64,000 bases of DNA from Flectobacillus longus. Lineage in GTDB: Bacteria > Bacteroidota > Bacteroidia > Cytophagales > Spirosomataceae. Of the stretch, positions 1-7,340 are shown in pieces; position 1 is the stretch's first letter; each line of letters starts with the position of its first letter. The notes under the pieces were generated by a model that was given only the letters and a program-made list of their open reading frames with translations, was not told where the DNA came from and searched no databases. The DNA lies in the NCBI RefSeq assembly GCF_030056705.1, contig NZ_JASHIC010000014.1, positions 143,373 to 207,372 on the forward strand, written 5' to 3'. The position numbers and the translations under genes are program-made.

Positions 1-108
1 AATGTTGTGGATTCCGTAGTAGAGGTTATAAGATTGATTACTACTGAGCAAATGACTAACGATTGGAGGAGAACAAAAAACATGCCGAATCTCAGCTCTT
101 TTCGACAT
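1..108 (-). CDS. partial CDS at left edge, unknown product
   Basis: A reading frame starts with ATG at 108 on the minus strand (MSKRAEIRHV...) and stays open for 36 codons to the window edge. It lies 11 bases after the stop of the preceding glycosyltransferase gene and in the same direction, so it probably continues that gene run. Too little is present to assign a family. A second open frame starts at 83 (MFFVLLQ...), but its composition looks less protein-like. The choice of frame is inference. Confidence 0.4.
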   Translation of the reverse strand, partial: MSKRAEIRHVFCSPPIVSHLLSSNQSYNLYYGIHNI

Positions 109-119
109 ATTCCATTAAG

Positions 120-1097
120 TTACTGGACTTCAAACTCTTCGATCCAATCAATCATTTTTAAACATCCCTTTTCGATAGCACTACTCAAAAAGTTTTTTGA
201 TACTTTAACCTCTACTTTGCCCATGCTTGGTACAAAGCTTTCAAACCCCTTATACTTTTTGACGTTCATGAGATAATCACTTTGTAACTTCTTTAAGGTT
301 TTGAGTGTTGACTCACTGAGTCCAATCTGATTTTTGAAATAGCCCTTTTGCGTAGTTAAGGACAATTGTTGCCATTGAAGAATATGCAATGGAAATGACT
401 GTGCTACAACATAATTGCCATTTTCATTAATTGAAAGCGGATTTTCGATCCAATTGTATGGGTGATAATGAGTTCCTATTTCAGATTGTATATATACCTT
501 TTCTTGAAAAATGGGAATGAAATTTAACCAAAGTTGTTCTGCACCAAATCCATGACAAAAATCGAAATAACCTTTATCTTTCGTTCTTTCTTTCCAATAG
601 GTTAAAAAGTTATGGGCTTGTGTGCTTGGTTTGAAGCCCCAAAATCCAGCATTATAGAGTCCAGCATTTAAAAATGATGGCTCATTGATAGGATGCTTTG
701 GATTACGTTGTTGTGTAATATTTGAGCTCAAAACAATGTCATGTTCATCAAGAATTTGCCAAGTTTTTGCTAAAGATTGAAAAAGTTGAGTTTGACTTTC
801 AAGAAAAACAATTTTGTCTGCTTGGTACTTTTTCTCCAAAAATGACGCAAAATAAGGTTTTAGCGAGCGGGTAAATTCATCCACTGTGTATCTTTCTGCC
901 ATTTCTGATAAAAAAGGCAAACCTAATTCATCGGCACCTATGATAGGAAATGCTGTAGCGGGTAAATTGCTAGGCAAACGGTCTGCAATACCGATGACAA
1001 ATTTTGTATCAGGTTCGTGTTTCTGTAAGTCTTCGCCCAATACAAGTGCAAATGGTATTTGAGAGATTGAGCAAACTGTATAAACTAATTGTATCAT
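120..1097 (-). CDS. glycosyltransferase-like protein lacking the DxD motif
   Basis: Protein of 325 residues that is a clear paralogue of the gene at 2207-3187: both begin with a short hydrophobic strand followed by TVCSI/TICSI, share the FVIG-DRL stretch, and have similar middle and C-terminal segments. The family looks like a GT-A-type, nucleotide-sugar-dependent transferase. Where the paralogue has FDPD, a typical metal-binding DxD, this protein reads LESQ, so metal-dependent catalysis may be lost or altered. I chose the ATG at 1097 (MIQLVYTVCS) because it aligns with the paralogue start. The longer frame to 1160 would run into the upstream GT9 gene, which ends at 1115. It is last or nearly last in a five-gene minus-strand glycosyltransferase run. 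Donor and acceptor are unknown. Confidence 0.75.
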   Translation of the reverse strand: MIQLVYTVCSISQIPFALVLGEDLQKHEPDTKFVIGIADRLPSNLPATAFPIIGADELGLPFLSEMAERYTVDEFTRSLKPYFASFLEKKYQADKIVFLESQTQLFQSLAKTWQILDEHDIVLSSNITQQRNPKHPINEPSFLNAGLYNAGFWGFKPSTQAHNFLTYWKERTKDKGYFDFCHGFGAEQLWLNFIPIFQEKVYIQSEIGTHYHPYNWIENPLSINENGNYVVAQSFPLHILQWQQLSLTTQKGYFKNQIGLSESTLKTLKKLQSDYLMNVKKYKGFESFVPSMGKVEVKVSKNFLSSAIEKGCLKMIDWIEEFEVQ

Positions 1098-1114
1098 ATT
1101 TGAATGGAGTGATG

Positions 1115-2146
1115 TTAGGATATAGAAGTACTTTGAATATGTTTTTCTATCACATCCCAAACTACTTCAAATGGCAAATCAGCACAAGGTTTTTGTCCAT
1201 CGGTAATAATAGTGGCATTGTTGGTAGCATATCCACCTGAGTAGGGAAGATATTTATCAAAATTCACAAATCTTCCGAATAATAGTAATCCATACGTTCC
1301 AACGGCATTGGCCAAATGAGCAGGTCCACTATCAACGCCTATAAAGAACTGTGCTCTACGGATAATCTCGGCTGTTTGGAGCAAACTAAATTTACCACAA
1401 CAATTAATATATCCTGCTAAAGATTGATTCAAGCTACTTTTTAAGCCTACTTCAACAACATGATAGCCAAGAGTATGGAGGCGTTGAATGAGGTTTTCCC
1501 AATGATATGTTTGCCAATCTTTGGGCGAAAAGTTGGAGTGACAATGAATTGCAACAAATTTTTGAGGTAGAGCTTGCAGGTCTATTTTTTGTTTGTCGTC
1601 TTCGCTGATATATACTTTGGGAGTTTCTTCGCTCAAAGGCAAACCGCCTACTTTGGCAAACACTTCTAATAAATTTCCAAATTGGAAATAATTTTTCACA
1701 TGAATTCCTAATTGTTCTGCATAAGGGTTTGTCAAAAAAGTAAGTGTTGGTATATGAAGGCGTAACTCTGGCATGTGAAGATTATAAAAAATATCAAAGT
1801 TATGGTGCCTGCTAGTGAGGATACTTTGATACAAATTGGTTTCTTCAATAGTGTAGTCGATATGGGGATTACTATCAATGAGTTCTCTAAATGGTTTGCG
1901 AACAATCCAAAATACCTTACTATTTGGATGCTTTTGTTTAATAATACGAGAGAGAGGCTCTGCGGCTACAATATCTCCAAAATGCTCGGCTAGTAGTACG
2001 CCAATCATCTGTTTTTTGGGATTTTTTAATTTAATCTGACCAACAAACAAATAACTTTGAGCGAATCTCCAAGCTGGGATATATTGTTGAACAATGTATT
2101 TATTATAGCGATGTTTCCAGAGGTCAATAAAACGCTGAATGCCCAT
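1115..2146 (-). CDS. glycosyltransferase family 9 (heptosyltransferase-like)
   Basis: Protein of 343 residues with the two-lobed GT-B organisation of ADP-heptose:LPS heptosyltransferases. The N-terminal lobe carries IGVLLAEHFGDIVAAEPLSR, resembling the 'G-GD' acceptor-side motif of GT9. The C-terminal lobe carries the hallmark GVDSGPAHLANAVG at about residues 270-283. No membrane segment is seen, so it probably acts at the cytoplasmic face of the inner membrane on a lipid-linked or core oligosaccharide. Length fits the family. It sits 60 bases after the upstream transferase and 17 bases before the next, so the genes are probably cotranscribed. The exact sugar cannot be deduced; heptose is only the family default. 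Confidence 0.85.
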   Translation of the reverse strand: MGIQRFIDLWKHRYNKYIVQQYIPAWRFAQSYLFVGQIKLKNPKKQMIGVLLAEHFGDIVAAEPLSRIIKQKHPNSKVFWIVRKPFRELIDSNPHIDYTIEETNLYQSILTSRHHNFDIFYNLHMPELRLHIPTLTFLTNPYAEQLGIHVKNYFQFGNLLEVFAKVGGLPLSEETPKVYISEDDKQKIDLQALPQKFVAIHCHSNFSPKDWQTYHWENLIQRLHTLGYHVVEVGLKSSLNQSLAGYINCCGKFSLLQTAEIIRRAQFFIGVDSGPAHLANAVGTYGLLLFGRFVNFDKYLPYSGGYATNNATIITDGQKPCADLPFEVVWDVIEKHIQSTSIS

Positions 2147-2206
2147 TTTTACTTTAAGATTTGTCTGAAATTAATTAGATAGCTATGACTATCCAACATA
2201 TATAAA

Positions 2207-3187
2207 TTAACGATTTAATAGGGAAACCACTTTGCGAAAAGGCATTTGTAAAGCCTTTCTGACACGTATATAACGTTTAACCTTGGGTGGTTTGATGTAA
2301 AAACAAGGAATTTTGATATAATAATCGTTAAAGTTGTCTTTCAGTTTTTGGGCATAATACTGAAACAATGGCACAATATCGGGTCTGTTTTCAAAGCTCG
2401 AGCGATTTTGGTATTTCGAAACCTCGTTAGGTTTTTTTAATTCATAGCCACTATAATGGAAAAAAATCAATGGCTTTTCATTGATAAAATATTTACCATC
2501 TCTCGTACTCACTGTGCGCTCGTGCAAGTTCCAATAAGCCATATTATAACCTGGATATTTATCTACCAATACGTCATTTGGATAGAATAAAGGGACAAAA
2601 TTAATCCAATGCTGGTCTACAAATAAGCCATTGCAAAGGTCAATTCTACAATCTTTCTCTAAGCGATCTTTCCACCAGTTTACCATGTGATAAGTGGCTT
2701 CACTTCGAGAGGTTGCAATAAATCCTAGATTATAAAGCCCCGTGCTCAAATGGTCAGTTTCTTTAGTATTCAGATCGTCATTGATAGGTGAGCATATATG
2801 TGGTGTTATCACCATCGGATATTTTTTCAAAGAATCTTCGAGAGGTTTCAAGCTATCAAAAACAATGATGTCTGGATCAAAGTAGATAACGTTTTGAATA
2901 TCAGGGCGATTCTTATAGAAATAATCGATAAAATAGGGCTTTACGGCGGTGTTGAGCTCAGTGATATTATAGTTTTCACACATTTGTTCAAATGATTCGA
3001 TATTGATTTTATCAATTTCGAGCATTTGAAAAGGAGGGATTTTATCTGATTCAAGCGCCACTTTGTCGAGCCTGTCTACCAAACCAATTACAAATTCTAT
3101 GGATGGGTTTTGTTCTTGCAAGGACTGCCCCAAGGTTTGGGCTTGGGCCAAATAGTTAATCGAACAAATAGTAAATGCTAAAGTCAT
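2207..3187 (-). CDS. DxD-type glycosyltransferase
   Basis: Protein of 326 residues starting MTLAFTICSINYLAQ. It contains FDPDIIVFDSL near residue 100, a DxD metal and nucleotide-sugar site in the usual context of GT-A fold enzymes (GT8-like), followed by STGLYNLGFIA and a conserved CNGLFVDQHWINFVP stretch. The C-terminus is basic. No signal peptide is evident; the hydrophobic start is the first beta strand of the fold. It is a paralogue of the gene at 120-1097 and keeps the motif which that copy has lost. It lies within the glycosyltransferase run. Its substrate is unknown, but surface glycan assembly is likely from context. Confidence 0.78.
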   Translation of the reverse strand: MTLAFTICSINYLAQAQTLGQSLQEQNPSIEFVIGLVDRLDKVALESDKIPPFQMLEIDKINIESFEQMCENYNITELNTAVKPYFIDYFYKNRPDIQNVIYFDPDIIVFDSLKPLEDSLKKYPMVITPHICSPINDDLNTKETDHLSTGLYNLGFIATSRSEATYHMVNWWKDRLEKDCRIDLCNGLFVDQHWINFVPLFYPNDVLVDKYPGYNMAYWNLHERTVSTRDGKYFINEKPLIFFHYSGYELKKPNEVSKYQNRSSFENRPDIVPLFQYYAQKLKDNFNDYYIKIPCFYIKPPKVKRYIRVRKALQMPFRKVVSLLNR

Positions 3188-3259
3188 AATCGTTTTCAGC
3201 TAAACTGTTGGCAAATTGCGCCAGTCTAATTAAGTTGTTTTGGGTTCGGTTGAGAACTA

Positions 3260-4414
3260 TTAGGAAATATGCAAAATTGTCAAAAATTCATGAAATGCTT
3301 TTTCTGTTGCATGTCTTTGAAGGACTTTCTTTCGAGCAACTTTTCCCATTTGTAAGCGACACGCTGGGTTTTCTTTGATACTTACAATGGCATTTGCCAT
3401 AGCATTCAGCGAAAGATAAGGCACAATAATACCTGCATCTGTTTCAATTAAATCTTGAGCACCACCAGCATTTTCAAAACAAACCATCGGTTTTTGTAAT
3501 AAAGCTGCTTCTAAAACCACCAAAGGATAAGGGTCTTCGCGAGAAGTGAGTGCAAAAATATCAAAAACAGCCAAGTAGTCTAATGGGTTGCTTACTGCTT
3601 CTACAAACCTGATATTGTGTAAGCCTAATCGTTGAGAATCTATTGAAAAAATCTTAAAATCATTTTGTGAGTGTGAGCCACCTATCCAAAGGAAATAGAT
3701 ATTTTGTTGCTGCAAAATATGTGCAAGTTGAACAAATAAATCTGTTCCTTTTCTTAAATCGATGGTGCCCATACCACCAACCACGAAGGCGTCTTGTGGT
3801 ATTCCAAGTTCTTGTTTGAGAGTATCAACTTTAGTGCTAGAAATGTGATAATCTTGCGCTGACTCAGGTAAAAGGGAACATAAAATATCTATTTTTTGCT
3901 CAGGAATCTCAAACTGTTGCATCAAATTTTGTTTGACCGAATTGGCACAAGCAATAAACTTTTGGGTGCAACGTAAGGTATTGTTTATTGCCTGTTGCGA
4001 CCCATTATACATTTCGATACCCATTCGAAGCTCATGAATATACGAGTAAATAGGAATATTGAGTTGACTTAATTCTTCGAAAATATCACCATTGGTAAAA
4101 GTGTTTGATACGATTAAGTCAAATTTTTGACTTGCTAAGGTCTGCCAAACATGACTCTTTTCTGTGCTGGTTTGACCCAATTTGGATTTTATTTTTTGAA
4201 GAATCTGATTTTTTAATCCGATTGTTTTCTCCTGATGAAGAAGGTATGTTGGGGCAATGGATTCGTATTCTTGAACTAATGGACCGTCGTGCTTGAGAAG
4301 TACCGAAAACTTTACTTTACCATAGGATTTTAGCAATTTCAAAAATCTGAGTAATAAAATTTGGGAGCCTGCACGATTGGCATCGTGACCCACAAAAAGT
4401 ATGTTTTGTATCAT
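3260..4414 (-). CDS. glycosyltransferase family 4 / group 1
   Basis: Protein of 384 residues from the ATG at 4414 (MIQNILFVGHDANRAGSQ). This start places the GT-B N-terminal strand correctly; a longer frame to 4447 adds only an unconserved basic stretch. The C-terminal donor-binding lobe has GGMGTIDLRKGTDLFVQLA and the EX7E-type motif EDPYPLVVLE, followed by FENAGGAQDLIE, all typical of group 1 transferases. It probably uses a nucleotide sugar in cytosolic glycan assembly. It is 72 bases upstream of the DxD transferase and 94 bases downstream of the GT2 gene, in one direction. Sugar specificity is not determinable. Confidence 0.85.
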   Translation of the reverse strand: MIQNILFVGHDANRAGSQILLLRFLKLLKSYGKVKFSVLLKHDGPLVQEYESIAPTYLLHQEKTIGLKNQILQKIKSKLGQTSTEKSHVWQTLASQKFDLIVSNTFTNGDIFEELSQLNIPIYSYIHELRMGIEMYNGSQQAINNTLRCTQKFIACANSVKQNLMQQFEIPEQKIDILCSLLPESAQDYHISSTKVDTLKQELGIPQDAFVVGGMGTIDLRKGTDLFVQLAHILQQQNIYFLWIGGSHSQNDFKIFSIDSQRLGLHNIRFVEAVSNPLDYLAVFDIFALTSREDPYPLVVLEAALLQKPMVCFENAGGAQDLIETDAGIIVPYLSLNAMANAIVSIKENPACRLQMGKVARKKVLQRHATEKAFHEFLTILHIS

Positions 4415-4508
4415 AAAAATAAGCTTCGACGGAAATTTGGATTTCAAAATTACAAAATAATCTTGGATTCTCTGAACCTTCTACTCGTTCATCGCAAGAA
4501 TGCTCGGC

Positions 4509-5339
4509 TTATTGGGACAATTTCAAACCCTCAAGAATTTCCTCGTAACGCTGTATGGTTTTAGTTAAAGTTTTTTGTAAATTTTCTTCAGACTCAGCCA
4601 ACAAAGCCTCAAACATTTGTTTGCGGTTTTCCAGAAAAAAGTAATTCTGAGGCGTATGAATACTCGTCATGCCGCCACGGTGCTTGCGATAGCAGCCCAT
4701 CGTTTCTGGGAAGAACTTTATTTTGCCAAATTTAGCGGCCTGAATAAAGATTCCAATATCACCACTGGCGCTTTTCCACCACCAAGGAGCTAAGCCATTT
4801 TTGAAAACATTCCGAAAAACAGTGCTAGCAGTACCCAAAATCCATTCTTCGTCCTTATATAAGTCATCTAGCGTTGAAACTTCTTTTTGATTTAAGACAT
4901 TAAAAGGATGGCTTTCAGAACCATCTTCATAAATGACTTCAAGCTGATGGTGAGTTAAAGCAAAATCTGGATGTTGGTCTAGGAAATCTACTTGTTTTTG
5001 GAGCTTATGTGGGTCTGTCCAATAATCGTCACCTTCACACAAAGCGATGTATTCACCACGAGCCTTACCAAAAATAAAGGCTACGTTATTTTTCCCACCC
5101 AACTCACGAGGAGAGGTAGGTCCAAGGTTGATAGGATGTAAAAAAGCTTTAATTTGAGGATAACGCTGGCTATACGTCTGAATGATTTCGGCGCTATTGT
5201 CTGTAGAAGCATCATCGCCAATGACAATTTCATACTCGAAATTCACCTGCTGTGTGAGTGCTCCATCCAACATTTGCGCAATGAATTTACCATGATTATA
5301 CACAGGCACAAGGATACTTACTTTGGGCAATTTTTCCAT
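4509..5339 (-). CDS. glycosyltransferase family 2
   Basis: Protein of 276 residues with the GT2 GT-A core: VSILVPVYNHGKFI at the N-terminus, IVIGDDASTDNSAEII around residues 37-52, and EGDDYWTDPHKL near residue 105, which carries the DxD-like metal site. A catalytic-region segment with GDIGIFIQAAKFGKI and a C-terminal helical tail follow. There is no transmembrane segment, so it is a soluble cytosolic transferase. It is the first gene of the minus-strand glycosyltransferase run; the region 5340-5512 ahead of it is the likely promoter site. The donor sugar is unknown. Confidence 0.88.
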   Translation of the reverse strand: MEKLPKVSILVPVYNHGKFIAQMLDGALTQQVNFEYEIVIGDDASTDNSAEIIQTYSQRYPQIKAFLHPINLGPTSPRELGGKNNVAFIFGKARGEYIALCEGDDYWTDPHKLQKQVDFLDQHPDFALTHHQLEVIYEDGSESHPFNVLNQKEVSTLDDLYKDEEWILGTASTVFRNVFKNGLAPWWWKSASGDIGIFIQAAKFGKIKFFPETMGCYRKHRGGMTSIHTPQNYFFLENRKQMFEALLAESEENLQKTLTKTIQRYEEILEGLKLSQ

Positions 5340-5512
5340 AAATCAATTTTTTAACATTGTTTAGACAATGAGCCTACAAAAATGCTAGGAAAATGCTGAG
5401 CAAGCAAAGATAATTATGGGAATGTTTCAAACGTATTGCTTCTTTAGAGTATAAGTTATTAAAGGGTGATTAGTCAGGTTTTTGAAGTCTAGTTTAGTTT
5501 CAAAAAGACAAA

Positions 5513-6231
5513 TTAATGTGCTTGAATAAAAGGAAGGAAATCGTTGATAGCGTATCTGTTATTGGCAAATTTTAAAAAGGCGGAGCTACCACCGATTGTA
5601 GCATAATCTTCATCATCACCCATTGAACCTATGTCTGTATCCCCTGGATTAGGTGACCAGCTCTTAAACTCTAATATCTTTGTGCCTACTCGGGCATCTG
5701 GTTCGCAATTGGCTAAAGGCCCTGTTAACCGATCTTCAAATTGGGTCGGAATTATCGAATGGTCGCTATTTAGTACTTTTAGCATAGACATAGCTCCAAT
5801 TACATGACCTTGGTTTCCTGATGTAATCCCTGAACTAAATACAGAGCTATAACCTGATGTATTCTTAAAGGTATTAATAAAATATGCTACATCTTTGATA
5901 TATTTATCCATCTTGTTTACATGACTGGCAGCACTTGTACCACAAGTATTACAACCAGCCAATACATTTTTTTCTATTATTTTAGAAATCTCAGCGGCAG
6001 GCAATAAAGCCACATCACGCATAGCTTTAACATTTTTGATAGTTTCAAAATCAGTGCGTTGTCGGTCATTTGCTCCGCTTCTGCCTGCATAGATGTGTTG
6101 GCATCGGTGATGTTGGTACATAATTTTTCTACTGCAGGGATATTATTTCCTCGTTGTGCCAACTGCTCCAGCTTTCTACATAAACTTATACTTGGTTTTC
6201 GAGCCAAGCAAATAGTACACTCAGGTTCGTC
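5513..6231 (-). pseudogene. orphan toxin C-terminal cassette (frameshifted)
   Basis: This stretch has no start codon of its own. It begins with 25 codons identical in DNA to positions 8373-8447 inside the large toxin-like gene (DEPECTICLA...CRKLEQLA). Similarity continues for about 20 residues (RG-N--AVE-KLC-NI-DA). The frame then breaks near 6050-6060 and resumes in another frame, with CNTCG, NKMD-Y-KDV-YF and finally PDARVGTKILEFKSW, a PD-(D/E)XK-like nuclease signature also found in degenerate form in the large protein. About 85 residues present in the large protein are missing. It stops at 5513 without the long C-terminal tail of its relative. No companion immunity frame follows in 5340-5512. 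This layout matches orphan C-terminal cassettes of polymorphic toxins, here decayed. Confidence 0.7.
6157..6231 (-). repeat. 75-bp exact repeat, orphan copy
   Basis: Identical over 75 bases to 8373-8447 and exactly 25 codons long in the reading frame of the toxin gene. The flanks differ at both ends. It marks the point where the orphan cassette would recombine in frame with the large gene. Confidence 0.92.
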
Positions 6232-6240
6232 TTTTCAACA

Positions 6241-6278
6241 AAAATCCCTCTTCTAACCGTAGTTAAAAGAGGGATTTT
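6241..6278 (-). terminator. hairpin terminator after the beta-propeller gene
   Basis: Inverted arms AAAATCCCTCTT and AAGAGGGATTTT surround a 14-base loop, with a T-rich run on the minus-strand side. It begins just after the stop codon at 6280 and separates the complete toxin/propeller pair from the orphan cassette. Confidence 0.7.
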
Positions 6279-6279
6279 G

Positions 6280-7335
6280 TTAGGCTTGTTCTTTTTCGAA
6301 GATGTGGAGTGTACCACCAGTATCTAAAATATATAGCTTATCACCATCTACTTGAGGTTTTTGGGCTAAAAATGCTCCGTTTTCTAACTCCACTTCTTGC
6401 CACCAAAGTAGTTCTAAGCTATCATAAGCTAAAACGCCAACAATAGTTGCCTCAGATGTGCCTATTTTGCTAGCAGTGAAGTAAATAAAATTTTCATAAA
6501 GAGTATAATTGAAGATACTGAAACCATGTTTTTTTAGGTTGGGTACTTCGCCATAACGAAGTAAACTTACAGTGGCAATATCGGCTTCTAAATAATAGCT
6601 ATCGCTAAAAGCTCCACCTTTTAGGCTAAATATTTTACCATTTTGCATCGTAGTGTGATGTCCTTGAAGCAAACCCCAATCATCACGATTCCATAAGATT
6701 TTACCTGTATTGATATCAAGCCCCATTAAACCATAAGTATTGCCAAATTGCAAACAAACCACTAAGACATCTTCGTGAACACCTAAGAAATTTAATATTT
6801 TTCCATTGCGGTTTAGTTGTGTTTGCCATATAATAGCTCCATTAGTATTCAATGCAAGTATTTTAAAGTTATCGTGTTGATGATTACAAAATATCTTATC
6901 TATGTATTGGTAATTTAAAAAACCAATACTCTCTTCCAAACTCCATAACAAAGTAAATTTTTCTATGTCAAATAGTCCGACTAAACGAACGTTTAACTCA
7001 TTTCTCAATAGGATTACTATTTTGGCATTAACAATATTTGAAGATAAGTTAAAACTTAAATTATTTTCACATTTGTAATAATTCAAATTAGAGTCAAACT
7101 TGAGAATTTGACTGAACATATTGACAAATATGAGTTCTTCATCAGTTGAATAAATACAATGTCCTAATTCAACTTCTTTAGGACTAATTTTTGAAAGTAA
7201 AGGATTTAGTGTAGTCCTATCGTATTTTTTCAAATATAATTGACCTTCTACATTCTGGATTCCAAAAACAAAATTTTTAGCAAAACACATTTGACTGTGT
7301 TTAATCATCTTTTTTACTTCAAATAATTTTATCAT
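6280..7335 (-). CDS. PQQ-like beta-propeller protein, candidate immunity protein
   Basis: Protein of 351 residues with repeated blade-like units containing tryptophan-bearing strands, such as GAIIWQTQLN, GKILWNRDDWG and LELLWWQEVELENG. These resemble PQQ-type propeller repeats spaced about 40-45 residues apart. No signal peptide or lipobox is seen, so a cytosolic location is likely. The ATG at 7335 is only 5 bases past the stop of the large toxin-like gene, indicating translational coupling, and a terminator follows directly. A small cytosolic protein encoded immediately after a secreted protein with a nuclease-like C-terminus is the expected place for an immunity protein. That role is inference from position; the family itself is not known to me as an immunity family. 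Confidence 0.6.
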   Translation of the reverse strand: MIKLFEVKKMIKHSQMCFAKNFVFGIQNVEGQLYLKKYDRTTLNPLLSKISPKEVELGHCIYSTDEELIFVNMFSQILKFDSNLNYYKCENNLSFNLSSNIVNAKIVILLRNELNVRLVGLFDIEKFTLLWSLEESIGFLNYQYIDKIFCNHQHDNFKILALNTNGAIIWQTQLNRNGKILNFLGVHEDVLVVCLQFGNTYGLMGLDINTGKILWNRDDWGLLQGHHTTMQNGKIFSLKGGAFSDSYYLEADIATVSLLRYGEVPNLKKHGFSIFNYTLYENFIYFTASKIGTSEATIVGVLAYDSLELLWWQEVELENGAFLAQKPQVDGDKLYILDTGGTLHIFEKEQA

Positions 7336-7340
7336 ATATT

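Noticed and set aside
7..276. Plus-strand frame of 89 codons at the left edge
   Set aside because: It overlaps the glycosyltransferase gene and the edge CDS on the other strand and shows no domain.
1098..1160. Longer start of the first glycosyltransferase
   Set aside because: It overlaps the upstream GT9 gene and has no counterpart in the paralogue.
5340..5512. Possible immunity gene for the orphan toxin cassette
   Set aside because: No frame of useful length is present on either strand.
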